Notes: generated by a model not told the origin, from the sequence alone. A stretch of 33,589 nt of DNA from Acidobacteriaceae bacterium (GCA_030041305.1 JASHOC010000200.1:1-33589), one strand, 5' to 3'. Numbered from the stretch's first letter, positions 24,768-33,346 are shown. Made by a program: numbers and translations.

Positions 24768-26162
24768 ATGAACGAGTCACAGCCTATGAGCGAAGCGATC
24801 GCAGATCTGTCGGGTTCCACCACCGGACCGCATCTTCAACGTGTACTATCCCTCGGGGACTTGTTCTGGTACGGTGTTGTCTCCGTTACGCCGAGCGCCA
24901 CGGCCACCGTATTCGGGTTGGCCGACGAGCGGTCCCGAGGCTACGTAGTGGTGACCATCCTGGCGGGAATGGTGGCCATGATCCTGACCGCGATCAGTTA
25001 TGGAAGAATGGCGTCACTTTATCCCTCCGCTGGTTCCGCTTATACCTACGTCAGCCGCGGAATTAATCCTATCCTGGGTTTTGCCGCCGGATGGGCCATG
25101 CTGCTCGATTACCTGGTGATTCCTGTGTTCTGCGTAATCTACGCGGCGCTCAATCTCCAGCGGGCGCTTCCCTGGTTGCCGTTTGTGGTTGGCAGCGCCA
25201 TTTTCGCCGCCGGCGTCACGCTGCTCAATCTGCATGGAATCCGCTCGACGGCCCGCACTAACCGGATTCTGCTTTTCCTGATGTTTGCCGTGCTCTTCAG
25301 CTTCATTGTTCTTGCCGTTCGCTATTTGCTGATCCGTCACGGCGCAGCTGGCCTGTTCTCTTTCGCGCCTTTTTACAATCCAGCAACCTTCAGCGTACGG
25401 CGCATTGTCGGAGCAACGTCCTTTGCCGCTCTCACTTACCTTGGTTTCGACGCCGTCACCACACTGGCTGAAGAGGTGAACAATCCGCGCAGAAACGTCA
25501 TGCTTGCCGCGCTGGGCGTCTGCGTTTTCACTGGTTTGTTCGGCGCGCTTCTGATGTATTTAGGCCAGCTTGTCTGGCCGGACTATTCGTCATTCCATAA
25601 CCCCGAAACGGCTTTTGTCGACGTAACCGGCCGGGTCGGCGGGCTGTTACTGTTGCAAGCCACGGCCCTGCTGCTGGTGGTGGCGCAAGTCGGCTCCGGG
25701 CTCACCGCGCAGGTGGGCGCCGCACGATTGCTGTTCGGCATGGGGCGCGAGAATGTCCTGCCGCCGCGCATTTTCGCCAGGATTCACCCCGTGCATAATA
25801 CCCCAGACCTGAATGTAATCCTTATCGGTGTGGCCGCCTTTGTCGGAGCGCAGTTTCTCACTTTCGACTTAACCGCCGAAATTCTCAACTTCGGAGCCTT
25901 CCTCGGCTTCATGGGGGTGAATGCCGCGGTGTTTTGGCAATACTGGCTTCATTGTCCTCCCGGGCGCTCAAGAAACTTCTTGACTGACGTCGTCCTTCCG
26001 CTGCTCGGCTTTTCGTTTTGCGCGATCATCTGGTGGGGACTGGCGAGCCCGGCTAAGATCGCGGGCAGCATTTGGCTTTTGATCGGCGCCGTAGTTGTCG
26101 GCGCGCGCACGCATTGGTATCGGAGGCCGCTACGTCTTCCCGATGCAGCGATTTACGAGTAG
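24768..26162 (+). CDS. APC family amino acid permease
   Basis: This 464-residue inner-membrane transporter has about 12 hydrophobic helices. The first helix carries the unwound-helix region around VVSVTPSATATVFGLADE. SYGRMASLYPSAGSAYTYVSRGINPILGFAAGW is the conserved helix 2-3 block. ATSFAALTYLGFDAVTTLAEEVNNP (from about 218) is the helix-6 signature of APC permeases. The ATG at 24768 has no obvious Shine-Dalgarno; ATG 24786 is an alternative. It likely imports an amino acid or amine by proton symport. Proximity to the D-amino-acid-type PLP enzyme and the GntR gene suggests, but does not prove, a shared pathway. Confidence 0.92.
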   Translation: MNESQPMSEAIADLSGSTTGPHLQRVLSLGDLFWYGVVSVTPSATATVFGLADERSRGYVVVTILAGMVAMILTAISYGRMASLYPSAGSAYTYVSRGINPILGFAAGWAMLLDYLVIPVFCVIYAALNLQRALPWLPFVVGSAIFAAGVTLLNLHGIRSTARTNRILLFLMFAVLFSFIVLAVRYLLIRHGAAGLFSFAPFYNPATFSVRRIVGATSFAALTYLGFDAVTTLAEEVNNPRRNVMLAALGVCVFTGLFGALLMYLGQLVWPDYSSFHNPETAFVDVTGRVGGLLLLQATALLLVVAQVGSGLTAQVGAARLLFGMGRENVLPPRIFARIHPVHNTPDLNVILIGVAAFVGAQFLTFDLTAEILNFGAFLGFMGVNAAVFWQYWLHCPPGRSRNFLTDVVLPLLGFSFCAIIWWGLASPAKIAGSIWLLIGAVVVGARTHWYRRPLRLPDAAIYE

Positions 26163-26247
26163 CCAAAAGCAAAAAGCATGATTTGGTTTGAGGCCCTCCA
26201 TCGGAGCACTTCTCCTTCAAATGTATCCCTTGCAATTTCTATCGAAG

Positions 26248-26274
26248 GTGGCGATTCTTTGACGGAATCGCCAC
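26248..26274. terminator. Hairpin between permease and padR
   Basis: GTGGCGATTC and GAATCGCCAC form a perfect 10-bp stem with a 7-base loop between the convergent permease and padR genes, directly next to the padR stop. It lacks a strong U run in either direction, so it may be a weak bidirectional terminator. Confidence 0.55.
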
Positions 26275-26685
26275 TTACGTTCCCGGCTTCGGTATAGAGC
26301 AGGCGGAGAAGTGCTGTAGTTGGGCGCACCTGATGCGCGGGTGCGCCTCATGAATCTCCTGGTGTAATTCATCCACCTTCGCCCGGGCCGTTTCGAGGGC
26401 CTTCCTGCCGGAGGCGGTGATCCGATAGACGCGTCGCTCGCGCCCATTGGCCTTTTCGCTGCGCGAGCGCAGCAGGCCGGCGCATTCCATCCCGTGAAGA
26501 AGCGGGTAGAGTGTGCCTGGCCCGATGCGATAACCGTGCCGCTCCAACTCCTCTTTCATCGCCAGCCCGAAAATCGGCTCCTGAGAGGCGTGTACGAGCA
26601 CATGGATGCGAATCAGGCCGTAAAATAACTCCCGCCTGTGATCCACCATAGGATTCACTATATCTTCATACCGCCAGCCACGCAT
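26275..26685 (-). CDS. PadR family transcriptional regulator
   Basis: This 136-residue winged-helix repressor has the family core ELFYGLIRIHVLVHASQEPI, FGLAMKEELERHGYRIGPGTLYPLLHGM (recognition helix and PGTLYPLL block) and RRVYRITASGRKALETARAKV (wing and dimerisation helix). An in-frame ATG at 26649 (MVDHRRELFYG) is closer to the usual start; I keep 26685 because the frame is open and overlaps nothing. A palindrome 8 bp upstream is the likely autoregulatory site. It is divergent from the exported beta-rich protein gene, its probable target. Confidence 0.9.
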   Translation of the reverse strand: MRGWRYEDIVNPMVDHRRELFYGLIRIHVLVHASQEPIFGLAMKEELERHGYRIGPGTLYPLLHGMECAGLLRSRSEKANGRERRVYRITASGRKALETARAKVDELHQEIHEAHPRIRCAQLQHFSACSIPKPGT

Positions 26686-26692
26686 TGCCTAT

Positions 26693-26707
26693 TATCGAAT
26701 TTCGATA
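26693..26707. promoter_or_regulatory. Candidate PadR operator
   Basis: TATCGAATTTCGATA is a perfect 15-bp palindrome centred on 26700, in the gap between padR (start 26685) and the divergent gene (start 26779), followed by TATATATCTAG. Its AT-rich dyad and position fit a PadR-type operator controlling both genes. Confidence 0.6.
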
Positions 26708-26778
26708 TATATCTAGTTCTCAGCAGATCGCTCGTTTTTCCTCACCAGGCCGACAATTTTGTTGTGAAGGGATTTTGG

Positions 26779-27660
26779 ATGAGGACTCGTCGTCGTTGGT
26801 TGGCGGTATTGTCATTCCTCTTCTTATTTTCTCTATGCGGTGGGAAACTTTGGGCGCAGGGACCTCCCTACCAGATCGACGACCCGGTCCCGGTCGATTA
26901 CAAACATTACGAGTTTTACATTTTTGGTGGAGCGGATGGGACGCCGGTGGAAATGGATTCTACTGGGCCGGCGTTCGAATTCAACTGGGGCGCGGTTCCC
27001 CGGGTGCAGCTCCACGCCATTCTGCCGTGGGGCGTCGTCGCTCCGTCGAACAACCCTGTCTATCTCCCCGGCGGCGTTGGCGGAACGTATTTTGGCCTGA
27101 TCGATATGGAACTGGGCGCCAAGATCGCCTACATCAAGGAGAGCAAGCACATTCCGCAGATTGGCACCTTCACCATGTTTGAAATGCCGACCGGTAATTA
27201 CGCCAAGGGACTGGGTGTGGGAAAAGCGTGGTATCGGCTTCCTCTCTGGTTTCAAAAGAACATTGGCCCTTGGCTGCTCGATGGAGGCGCGGGCGAAACC
27301 GTAGTTCCGCAAACGCAATACCGTGACTTTCCTTATGGCGGGTTCCTGCTCAAGTACACCTTTCCGGGGGACCGGTTGGAGTTCGGCGGCGAGGTGTTTT
27401 CCCACGGAAGGGAAGGATTTGCCGCGCCGCAGACGCAGGCTTCCACCATGATCGATCTGGGCGGCTACTATCATTTCAAACATAATCCCAACGAACAGTT
27501 CTTATTTTGTTACGGCCACTCAGTGGCCGGCCAGACTGAGAACTATGCGTACGTGGGCATGTACTGGAGCTGGGGAAAAGACGCGAAGGTGCCGGCTGCG
27601 AGCGGAATGTTCGGGGGCGCGCCGGGAGGCAATGGCTTCGGTATCGGCCGGAATTTCTGA
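26779..27660 (+). CDS. Exported beta-rich (outer-membrane-like) protein of unknown function
   Basis: The 293-residue product starts MRTRRRWLAVLSFLFLFSL, a clear signal peptide cleaved near KLWAQG. The mature part alternates short hydrophobic and glycine/aromatic stretches (RVQLHAILPWGVVAP, GGTYFGLIDMELGAKIAYI, LEFGGEVFSHGREGF, YVGMYWSWGKD), as in small outer-membrane barrels, and ends GFGIGRNF with a terminal Phe. The ATG at 26779 has GAAGGGA six bases upstream; the longer frame to 26638 would bury the signal peptide and overlap padR. I do not recognise the family. It is followed by two small membrane-protein genes on the same strand and is probably PadR-controlled. Confidence 0.75.
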   Translation: MRTRRRWLAVLSFLFLFSLCGGKLWAQGPPYQIDDPVPVDYKHYEFYIFGGADGTPVEMDSTGPAFEFNWGAVPRVQLHAILPWGVVAPSNNPVYLPGGVGGTYFGLIDMELGAKIAYIKESKHIPQIGTFTMFEMPTGNYAKGLGVGKAWYRLPLWFQKNIGPWLLDGGAGETVVPQTQYRDFPYGGFLLKYTFPGDRLEFGGEVFSHGREGFAAPQTQASTMIDLGGYYHFKHNPNEQFLFCYGHSVAGQTENYAYVGMYWSWGKDAKVPAASGMFGGAPGGNGFGIGRNF

Positions 27661-27808
27661 GCGCCCGCAGCCGCCTCTCCGAAGCGCAATCGCACAGGCG
27701 GAGAAACCAAATTATGGAAATGACCGAGCGCAGTCTTTAGACTCTGATTCACGGGATGGGCTTTGACGGCCTGTATCTGCTGGCGTGTACGGGAGCGCTG
27801 ATTGAACT

Positions 27809-28279
27809 TTGGCGGCGCTATTGGCTCAAACCGATAACCAGCCTGGGACTCGCGACGAAAGGTTTTTACGCGTGTATCTCACCGCCATGGCGGTGCTGGC
27901 CTGGGCTGCCGTGCTTACCGGGACCTACGTGATCTATCCGTGGTATCGTGCTACGCCACCGCCGGGAACGACGAAACTTGGCGCCTTCCCGCAAAGGCTG
28001 CTGTTGGCGAGCCCCACCACCAGCGCCCGGCACTCGATCGGCATGGAATGGAAAGAACACGTGGCCTGGCTCGCGCCTCTCTCGATTACCATGTCCACCG
28101 TGGTGTTCTTCCAGTACGGCCGCAACCTCCGGCGCGATGCGCCGCTTCGTTCGACCGTGCTCTGCTTTACACTAGTCTCGTTTCTCGCCGCCGGAATCGC
28201 TGGCTTCTTCGGCGCGATGCCGGTCGAGCACGCGCCCGTCGAGGGTGGCCCGACCCTGCACATGGTTTACGGAGAATGA
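27809..28279 (+). CDS. Conserved membrane protein of unknown function
   Basis: This 156-residue protein has about three hydrophobic helices (MAVLAWAAVLTGTYVIYPW, a middle segment near WLAPLSITMSTVVFF, and VLCFTLVSFLAAGIAGFFGA). Between them is the striking SIGMEWKEHVAW, with His and acidic residues close to the membrane. The frame opens at a TTG (27809) without a good ribosome binding site; GTG 27872 and ATG 27887 are alternatives. Its stop overlaps ATG 28276 and lies just before the next gene, so the two are coupled. The paired residues hint at a metal or heme site, but that is speculation. Confidence 0.7.
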   Translation: MAALLAQTDNQPGTRDERFLRVYLTAMAVLAWAAVLTGTYVIYPWYRATPPPGTTKLGAFPQRLLLASPTTSARHSIGMEWKEHVAWLAPLSITMSTVVFFQYGRNLRRDAPLRSTVLCFTLVSFLAAGIAGFFGAMPVEHAPVEGGPTLHMVYGE

Positions 28280-28281
28280 TC

Positions 28282-28638
28282 ATGAGCCTTCCTGCTACTT
28301 CCATTACTCCCGCTGAACAGGCCGTTGCGGTCCCGCCAAGCGGCGCTGGGGCAGCAGCCATTCTTGCAGCCGGCATCGGGGCGTTTTTCCTCGCCGTCTT
28401 TGCCATAGCGGGCGACAAGCTTCCTGCTCTGCAAAACTTCTTCACGTTCTCAAAGCCCACCGGACCGCTCTCCGGCGTGACCACATGTGCGGTCGTCGCC
28501 TGGCTCGTTGCCTGGGCTGTCTTTCATGGGCTCTGGCGACGGCGAGATGTCGCCATCAGGCCGGTGGCCATTGGAGCTGTCGCGCTGCTTATTTTGAGTT
28601 TGCTGCTCACTTTTCCGCCCATCACGGATCTCTTCTGA
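28282..28638 (+). CDS. Small membrane protein of unknown function
   Basis: The 118-residue product has three to four hydrophobic helices (AAAILAAGIGAFFLAVFAIA, GVTTCAVVAWLVAWAVF, AIGAVALLILSLLLTFPP). GGAG lies 7 bases before the ATG at 28282, which fixes the start; an upstream ATG at 28276 overlaps the previous stop but sits too close to the ribosome binding site. It forms a translationally coupled pair with the preceding membrane protein. No family recognised. Confidence 0.75.
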   Translation: MSLPATSITPAEQAVAVPPSGAGAAAILAAGIGAFFLAVFAIAGDKLPALQNFFTFSKPTGPLSGVTTCAVVAWLVAWAVFHGLWRRRDVAIRPVAIGAVALLILSLLLTFPPITDLF

Positions 28639-28679
28639 GCGCGCACGGTCGAGCAGCAGTGTCTCGCGCCATAATAATT

Positions 28680-28711
28680 GCGCCGGAGCCCGACCTTTCG
28701 CGCTCCGGCGC
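28680..28711. terminator. Hairpin between convergent membrane-protein and lipoprotein genes
   Basis: GCGCCGGAGC (28680-28689) and GCTCCGGCGC (28702-28711) form a perfect 10-bp GC-rich stem with a 12-base loop in the 92-bp convergent gap. It probably ends transcription in one or both directions, though no long U run follows. Confidence 0.65.
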
Positions 28712-28730
28712 AGGAGAATTCCGGCTTGGT

Positions 28731-30161
28731 TTATTCGAACGCGGCTGTGGCTGTGTCGGTCAGATCCAATCCATCCACGTGACGCGCCAGCAACACCACC
28801 TGACCGGTGGTTGGATTCTTCAGCAGCAACCCGACCACGCGAAGGTTGAGACCGTCGGTGATATCGCTAAACGCGCCGAGGCCGTAGCGGAAGTTCGTGT
28901 TACCTCCCAAATAGACAGTGATGGTCTCGGGAATGATAACGCCGGCGAAGCCGTTCACCTGCATCTGGAACGTGCCTTGCCCCGGGTTCTCGCTGCCCGC
29001 CACCACGGTTCCGTTGAAGCCCCAGTTTCGCAGCGTGACCCGCTTCACCGTAACTGCGTTGGCGTTGGCTGCGCCGGTTGCCGGGCCCCCCACAGCCACG
29101 GCTTGGCCAGCCACCATGGCGCTGGAGTTAAAGAGGAATTCGGTGAAGGGATTGTGCATCCAGTAAATGAAGAATTTCTCATTGCCCGTGAGATTCACCT
29201 GCGCAATCTGACCTAGACTCAGCCCGGTGTTCGTTGGTAGCAGTCCGCGCACATACAGGTCGAAGCTCGTGGCCGTTCCCGTGGGCGGAGTCACGTAGGT
29301 CACCTGGCCGGCGGCGTAGAATCCGCTATCGGAGAGGATCGCCACCTCGTCGGCGTCGAGCGTGAGCGAGGCTTTGTCAAATGCGCCGGACACCTCGACA
29401 ATGCTGCTGGTATTTAGAGCACCGAACGAGGCGTCGCCATCCCACTCGGTCTGGCCATTGACGTTGATGGTTACTTGCAGGCCGTCGGCGCGCTGCACCA
29501 CAAATGATTGCGCGTTGCTGTCGACACTCACCACGCCGCCATCGAGTTCGTCGATGTGGCCGCCGTTATCGGTGTTGGCGACCACGCTCACATTCAATGT
29601 GGGCGTGACGCTGACATTGCCGCTGGAGTCGATGGTGATCGACTTATGCAGGTCAAAATCCACGCGCAGGCCCACCGGCGATCCTCCTTCGACCACCTTG
29701 AATGGCTTGGCCAAGGTCACGTTCGCTGTGGTTGTGGTAAACGTGGGCGTCGCAGTTTGAATGGTGGGTGCGCCTCCGCCGCTGGTGTTGAGATACCCGA
29801 CCGAGGCATTTTGAGAACTTAGCGTGATGCTCACGCTGTTATATGTTCCCGCGGGAACGCTGTTCATGGACATCAGCGCCTGCAGTCCGTTGTAGCGCGC
29901 AAAATCCACCGTGGGCTGGCCGCTCAACAAGGGCACGCTGTTGTTGTTGGAGTCGATGGCGTCGATGCTCTCGATCTGCACCTGGAAGGACGTGATGCTG
30001 GCCAGCGGCATGTCGGTGGCGACTACAAATTCCGGACCCGTTACGCTGGAAGGGTTGGCGCTATTCATCACCGAACTGCTGCAGCCCGTCACGGCGAGCG
30101 CTGCGGCAGCAAGCAGGAGGTAGGTCAGCCTCAATGGGTTTTCAAAAAACGAGCTGGACAT
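28731..30161 (-). CDS. DUF4382/DUF5666-like lipoprotein
   Basis: This 476-residue protein has a lipoprotein signal: LLLAAAALAVTGCSSS with the lipobox Cys at about residue 27, so it is lipid-anchored. After it comes a DUF4382-like region (FVVATDMPLASITSFQVQIESIDAID, SVPAGTYNSVSITLSS, VGLRVDFDLHKSITIDSSGNVS). Several DUF5666-like beta modules follow (GVVSVDSNAQSFVVQRADG, QTEWDGDASFGAL, VEVSGAFDKASLTLDADEV). This family is common in Acidobacteriota and has no known enzyme activity. The ribosome binding site is weak. It converges on the small membrane-protein pair. Confidence 0.85.
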   Translation of the reverse strand: MSSSFFENPLRLTYLLLAAAALAVTGCSSSVMNSANPSSVTGPEFVVATDMPLASITSFQVQIESIDAIDSNNNSVPLLSGQPTVDFARYNGLQALMSMNSVPAGTYNSVSITLSSQNASVGYLNTSGGGAPTIQTATPTFTTTTANVTLAKPFKVVEGGSPVGLRVDFDLHKSITIDSSGNVSVTPTLNVSVVANTDNGGHIDELDGGVVSVDSNAQSFVVQRADGLQVTINVNGQTEWDGDASFGALNTSSIVEVSGAFDKASLTLDADEVAILSDSGFYAAGQVTYVTPPTGTATSFDLYVRGLLPTNTGLSLGQIAQVNLTGNEKFFIYWMHNPFTEFLFNSSAMVAGQAVAVGGPATGAANANAVTVKRVTLRNWGFNGTVVAGSENPGQGTFQMQVNGFAGVIIPETITVYLGGNTNFRYGLGAFSDITDGLNLRVVGLLLKNPTTGQVVLLARHVDGLDLTDTATAAFE

Positions 30162-30296
30162 GGGAGTTGGTCACTTTCTGCGCAACACCCGTGGCTTATG
30201 CAGAGCGAACGCGGAGTTAGCTTGCATGGCAAGCTTCTCCACCGGGAACCGAGCGGTCACACCGGGACAGAGGGGTAGGCCACTTTGGTCCAAGAA

Positions 30297-30359
30297 GCAT
30301 CTTCAGGAATTGGCGCGGAATCCGCGCCTGGGGGCGCAGCACTTAATTCCAGAAGATGC
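30297..30359. repeat. 63-bp nested inverted repeat
   Basis: GCATCTTCAGGAATT (30297-30311) pairs with 30345-30359 at 14 of 15 positions. Inside it, GGCGCGGA-A-TCCGCGCC (30312-30328) is a second perfect hairpin. No gene ends here, so it is not an obvious terminator. It may be a mobile palindromic unit or a structured leader. Confidence 0.6.
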
Positions 30360-30393
30360 CGCAGGCAGAAGCTGGAATTGGACCGTTCCCGGG

Positions 30394-30411
30394 CGCGCAC
30401 GCGCACGCGCA
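30394..30411. repeat. Three tandem CGCGCA hexamers
   Basis: A short alternating purine-pyrimidine tract made of three exact CGCGCA copies, prone to length change and to Z-form DNA. No function visible. Confidence 0.5.
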
Positions 30412-31178
30412 CGGAGTCATCGCTGGACTGAACCTTGGCAACGGCTGTGGTTTTTGACTGGTATTACCGGCTGCCGATAATGGAAACCCAACGCGATGCG
30501 GGATAGTTGCGCGCGGACGCAAAATTTTTGACCCGCTCTTTTACACCCTTTTCCAAAGTCAATCTGAGACGTGTCACGGGATTCAGTCCAGGTCCGGGGG
30601 CCGATATGCCACCAATCCCAACGATGCCTCGCATGCTTCCGACATCATCCAATATGCGACTAAGAATCTGATCGCCGCAAAGAGGAAACATTCATGGGAG
30701 AAATCCCGGGCGGCCGGGATTCGATCTGCACCTGGCCGAACCTACAACGCTGCGCGGCCGCTGGCGAACATTTTCGGCGCCCCGATACCGATTGCGGCGG
30801 AAAAGTTTGCCCGAAGCGTTGCTGGGATACGCACTGCCGCGACCATGGGAGCATCAAACGCCGCCAAGATACGGCTATTCTCGCCCTGTGAGAGCCGCCT
30901 TCAGCGGGTTGAAGGTAGGAGAGTATCTCTTGGGAAATCGCACTGATTTCCATGTTGTGAAAGGGTTTAGCCGCTTTCAGGCAACCCGCCTGGATCGACC
31001 GTTCCGCCTGCCTTTCTCCCCATTCGCTGCTTTGAAATCTCCATTCGCTGTGCCGGTGTTGGGTAGCCTGCCCCGCCTAATTACCCTTGTCATGAGTTTT
31101 ACGCCCGCCAGGATCGACGGCGGCAGAATTACACAACCGGATTGCTGCAAGCAAATTTTCTAGAGGGAGATTCGACTT

Positions 31179-33287
31179 ATGGCTAAAGCCGTCAAGTATG
31201 CTGAAAAGGCCGCGGTTTTCGCGGCGCGGAGCGCCTGGGTGGTGTTTGAGCGCCTGAACCGCATTAGCCCCAATCCCTCCTTCACCCCCAAGTGGAGCGA
31301 GAAGCCGCTATTGAAGAGCTGGCAAAAGGAAAAGCCGCCTCTGGGCTGGCCGCGCACCACCGACTCGCTGTGCCCTAAGTGCGTGCCCGAAATCCGCAAA
31401 CAAATCCTCGACGGCAAGCTTCCCCACGAAATTCTTCTCAATGAAAAAGTCGGTGAGATCAAGGCCCAGATCATCGAGCGCGACGGCAAGATCCTGATGG
31501 TGAAGGACTGCCCCAAGCACGGTCATTTCGAAGACGTGATGTCGATCGATCCGGCCTTCTTCAAGCATTTGGAAGAGAGCTTCCCGGGTCGCGACATGCG
31601 CGCTCACAACGACGAGAAGCTGCACCACCACGGCACATCGACGATCACCAACGGCCGGGGCTCAGTGCTCACCATTGACCTGACCAACCGCTGCAATATG
31701 ATGTGCGATCCATGTTTTATGGACGCTAACCAGGTGGGCTTTGTCCACGAACTCACCTGGGAAGAGATCAAGCAGATGCTTGACAACGCGGTCACCATCA
31801 AGCCCAAGCGGCAAATGAGCGTCCAATTCTCCGGTGGCGAGCCCACGCTTTCACCCTATTTCCTTGACGCCATCGCCTACTCGCGCAAGGTGGGTTACAA
31901 CAGCGTGCAGGCGGCGTCGAACGGCATCGAGTTCGCCAAGAGCAAAGAATTGTGCCGCGCTGCGGCCGAGGCTGGCCTGCGCTACGTCTATCTCCAATTT
32001 GACGGCATCGGCAACGCGGCTAATTCGCACCGCAAAGTGGGCAACCTCTTCGACGTGAAGCTGCAAGCGATCAACAACCTGCACGAAGCCGGCGTGGAGA
32101 TTGTGCCCGTCACCACCATCGTCAACGGCATTAACAACGAGCAGGTGGGCCGGATCATCCAGTTCGCCCTCGACAATCCTAAGACAATCAGCTTTCTCAG
32201 TTTTCAGCCGGTCAGTTTTACGGGCCGCGACGAGGAAATTACCGACGAGCGCCGAGTCGCACAGCGCTACACGCTCAGCCACATGGCGCACGATATCAAG
32301 AACCAGTGCGGCTTTGGCGAGCCCGCGCGCGACTGGTTTCCCATCAGTTTTATGAGCACATTCTCCGACTGGGCCGACTTGATTCATGGGCCGCAGGCGG
32401 AGTGGGGCCAGCTCAGTTGCGGGTGTCACCCGAACTGCGGCATCGGCATGGCCATGATGATCGACAAGGAGACTAAGGAAGCCGCCCCCGTGACCGCGTT
32501 CCTCGACATGAACCAGGTGGCCAAGGACTTGGCCAAGGTGAACGACGCGGCGCGCGGCAAGTGGCTTTCCGTGCTTGGCTTTGGTCTCTCGCTGTTGCGC
32601 AATTACGATCCCTTCCAGTCGCCCACGCATTTCAAGATCACCGATATGCTCAAGAAGATGGACAAGACCTTTAACGCGACCGGCAAGAACTACGGCAGCG
32701 TGAAGGGTGATCGAACGATGGAAGATATTCAGAGACGGCGCCAAGACCGTTGGAACTTCCTTTTTATCGCCGGAATGTGGTTCCAGGACCTGTTCAATTA
32801 CGACTTCCGCCGCACCGAACAATGCATCATCCCCTACGCGACACAGGAAGGCGAGATCAGCTTCTGCGCGTATAACACCGGCATCGGCTGGCGCAACATC
32901 ATCGAAAAGATGCACATGACAGCCACGCTCACCAAATGGTACGAGGAGCACGGTCGCCACGAGATCTTCGCCGGCGGCAAGAAGGTGGGCATGAACCAAG
33001 TGGGGCACGACCTGGTGCTCAACATGAAGCACGTGAACGCCGAAGCCAACCACACGCTGGACGATCTCGGCATCGCCAAGAACGCCCGCGAAGAGCGGCT
33101 CCGCGCCCGTGACAGGCAGTCCGCGGAAGCCAAGCTCAAGCAGGAGGCCGAAAACGCCCGCATGGCCAGACTCTACCGCGAGCAGGTGCTGGGCGAAAAG
33201 CCGGTCGATGGGCTGGTCCGTCTGGAGGCAATTGCGCCGGCGCGTCAGATAAAGCAAGAAGAAACTGAGCCGGTGGCGGGAGACTGA
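31179..33287 (+). CDS. Radical SAM protein, MJ0619/tetraether-synthase-like
   Basis: This 702-residue enzyme holds the radical SAM cluster motif C172-N-M-M-C176-D-P-C179 in LTIDLTNRCNMMCDPCF, then FSGGEPTLSPYF (GGEP 219-222) for SAM binding. Its N-terminal metal-like knuckle SLCPKC (C65, C68) with DCPKHGHFED (C111, H114, H116), the YVYLQFDGI and VTTIVNGINNEQVGRIIQFA blocks and the C-terminal SCGCHPNCG all fit the MJ0619-like family, which includes tetraether synthase Tes. The CPxDCGxC segment expected before the radical SAM motif in Tes appears replaced by HNDEKLHHHG. A long C-terminal extension with aromatic helices (WNFLFIAGMWFQDLF) and a charged tail could associate with membrane. AGAGGGAGA precedes the ATG. 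Family membership is well supported; the lipid substrate is inference. Confidence 0.85.
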   Translation: MAKAVKYAEKAAVFAARSAWVVFERLNRISPNPSFTPKWSEKPLLKSWQKEKPPLGWPRTTDSLCPKCVPEIRKQILDGKLPHEILLNEKVGEIKAQIIERDGKILMVKDCPKHGHFEDVMSIDPAFFKHLEESFPGRDMRAHNDEKLHHHGTSTITNGRGSVLTIDLTNRCNMMCDPCFMDANQVGFVHELTWEEIKQMLDNAVTIKPKRQMSVQFSGGEPTLSPYFLDAIAYSRKVGYNSVQAASNGIEFAKSKELCRAAAEAGLRYVYLQFDGIGNAANSHRKVGNLFDVKLQAINNLHEAGVEIVPVTTIVNGINNEQVGRIIQFALDNPKTISFLSFQPVSFTGRDEEITDERRVAQRYTLSHMAHDIKNQCGFGEPARDWFPISFMSTFSDWADLIHGPQAEWGQLSCGCHPNCGIGMAMMIDKETKEAAPVTAFLDMNQVAKDLAKVNDAARGKWLSVLGFGLSLLRNYDPFQSPTHFKITDMLKKMDKTFNATGKNYGSVKGDRTMEDIQRRRQDRWNFLFIAGMWFQDLFNYDFRRTEQCIIPYATQEGEISFCAYNTGIGWRNIIEKMHMTATLTKWYEEHGRHEIFAGGKKVGMNQVGHDLVLNMKHVNAEANHTLDDLGIAKNAREERLRARDRQSAEAKLKQEAENARMARLYREQVLGEKPVDGLVRLEAIAPARQIKQEETEPVAGD

Positions 33288-33316
33288 TTTATCGCGGTCG
33301 GGGATTCAAGAAAGGG

Positions 33317-33346
33317 AAAGGGTCGTCCCGAAGGGACGGCCCTTTT
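33317..33346 (+). terminator. Rho-independent terminator of the radical SAM gene
   Basis: AAAGGGTCGTCCC, loop GAA and GGGACGGCCCTTT form a 13-bp stem with one G-U pair, continued by TATTTT. It starts 30 bp after the stop codon. Confidence 0.9.

Larger units (their letters stand above)
30162..31178. other. 1-kb region without a convincing gene
   Basis: It contains the long inverted repeat at 30297-30359 and three tandem CGCGCA hexamers at 30394-30411. A stretch of roughly 30.5-30.95 kb stays open in one plus frame for over 100 codons (for example ASDIIQYATKNLIAAKRKHS) but has no start or ribosome binding site. The last part must hold the promoter and the AGAGGGAGA ribosome binding site of the radical SAM gene. 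Confidence 0.4.

Noticed and set aside
27756..27923. Short frame MGFDGLYLLACTGALIEL upstream of the membrane protein gene
   Set aside because: It is hydrophobic and begins with ATG, but ends after about 55 codons inside the next gene; a frameshifted N-terminus is possible yet cannot be shown.
30500..30946. Open plus-strand frame with protein-like composition
   Set aside because: It has no start codon or ribosome binding site near its beginning, and I recognise no family; it could be a gene relic but support is too thin for a feature.
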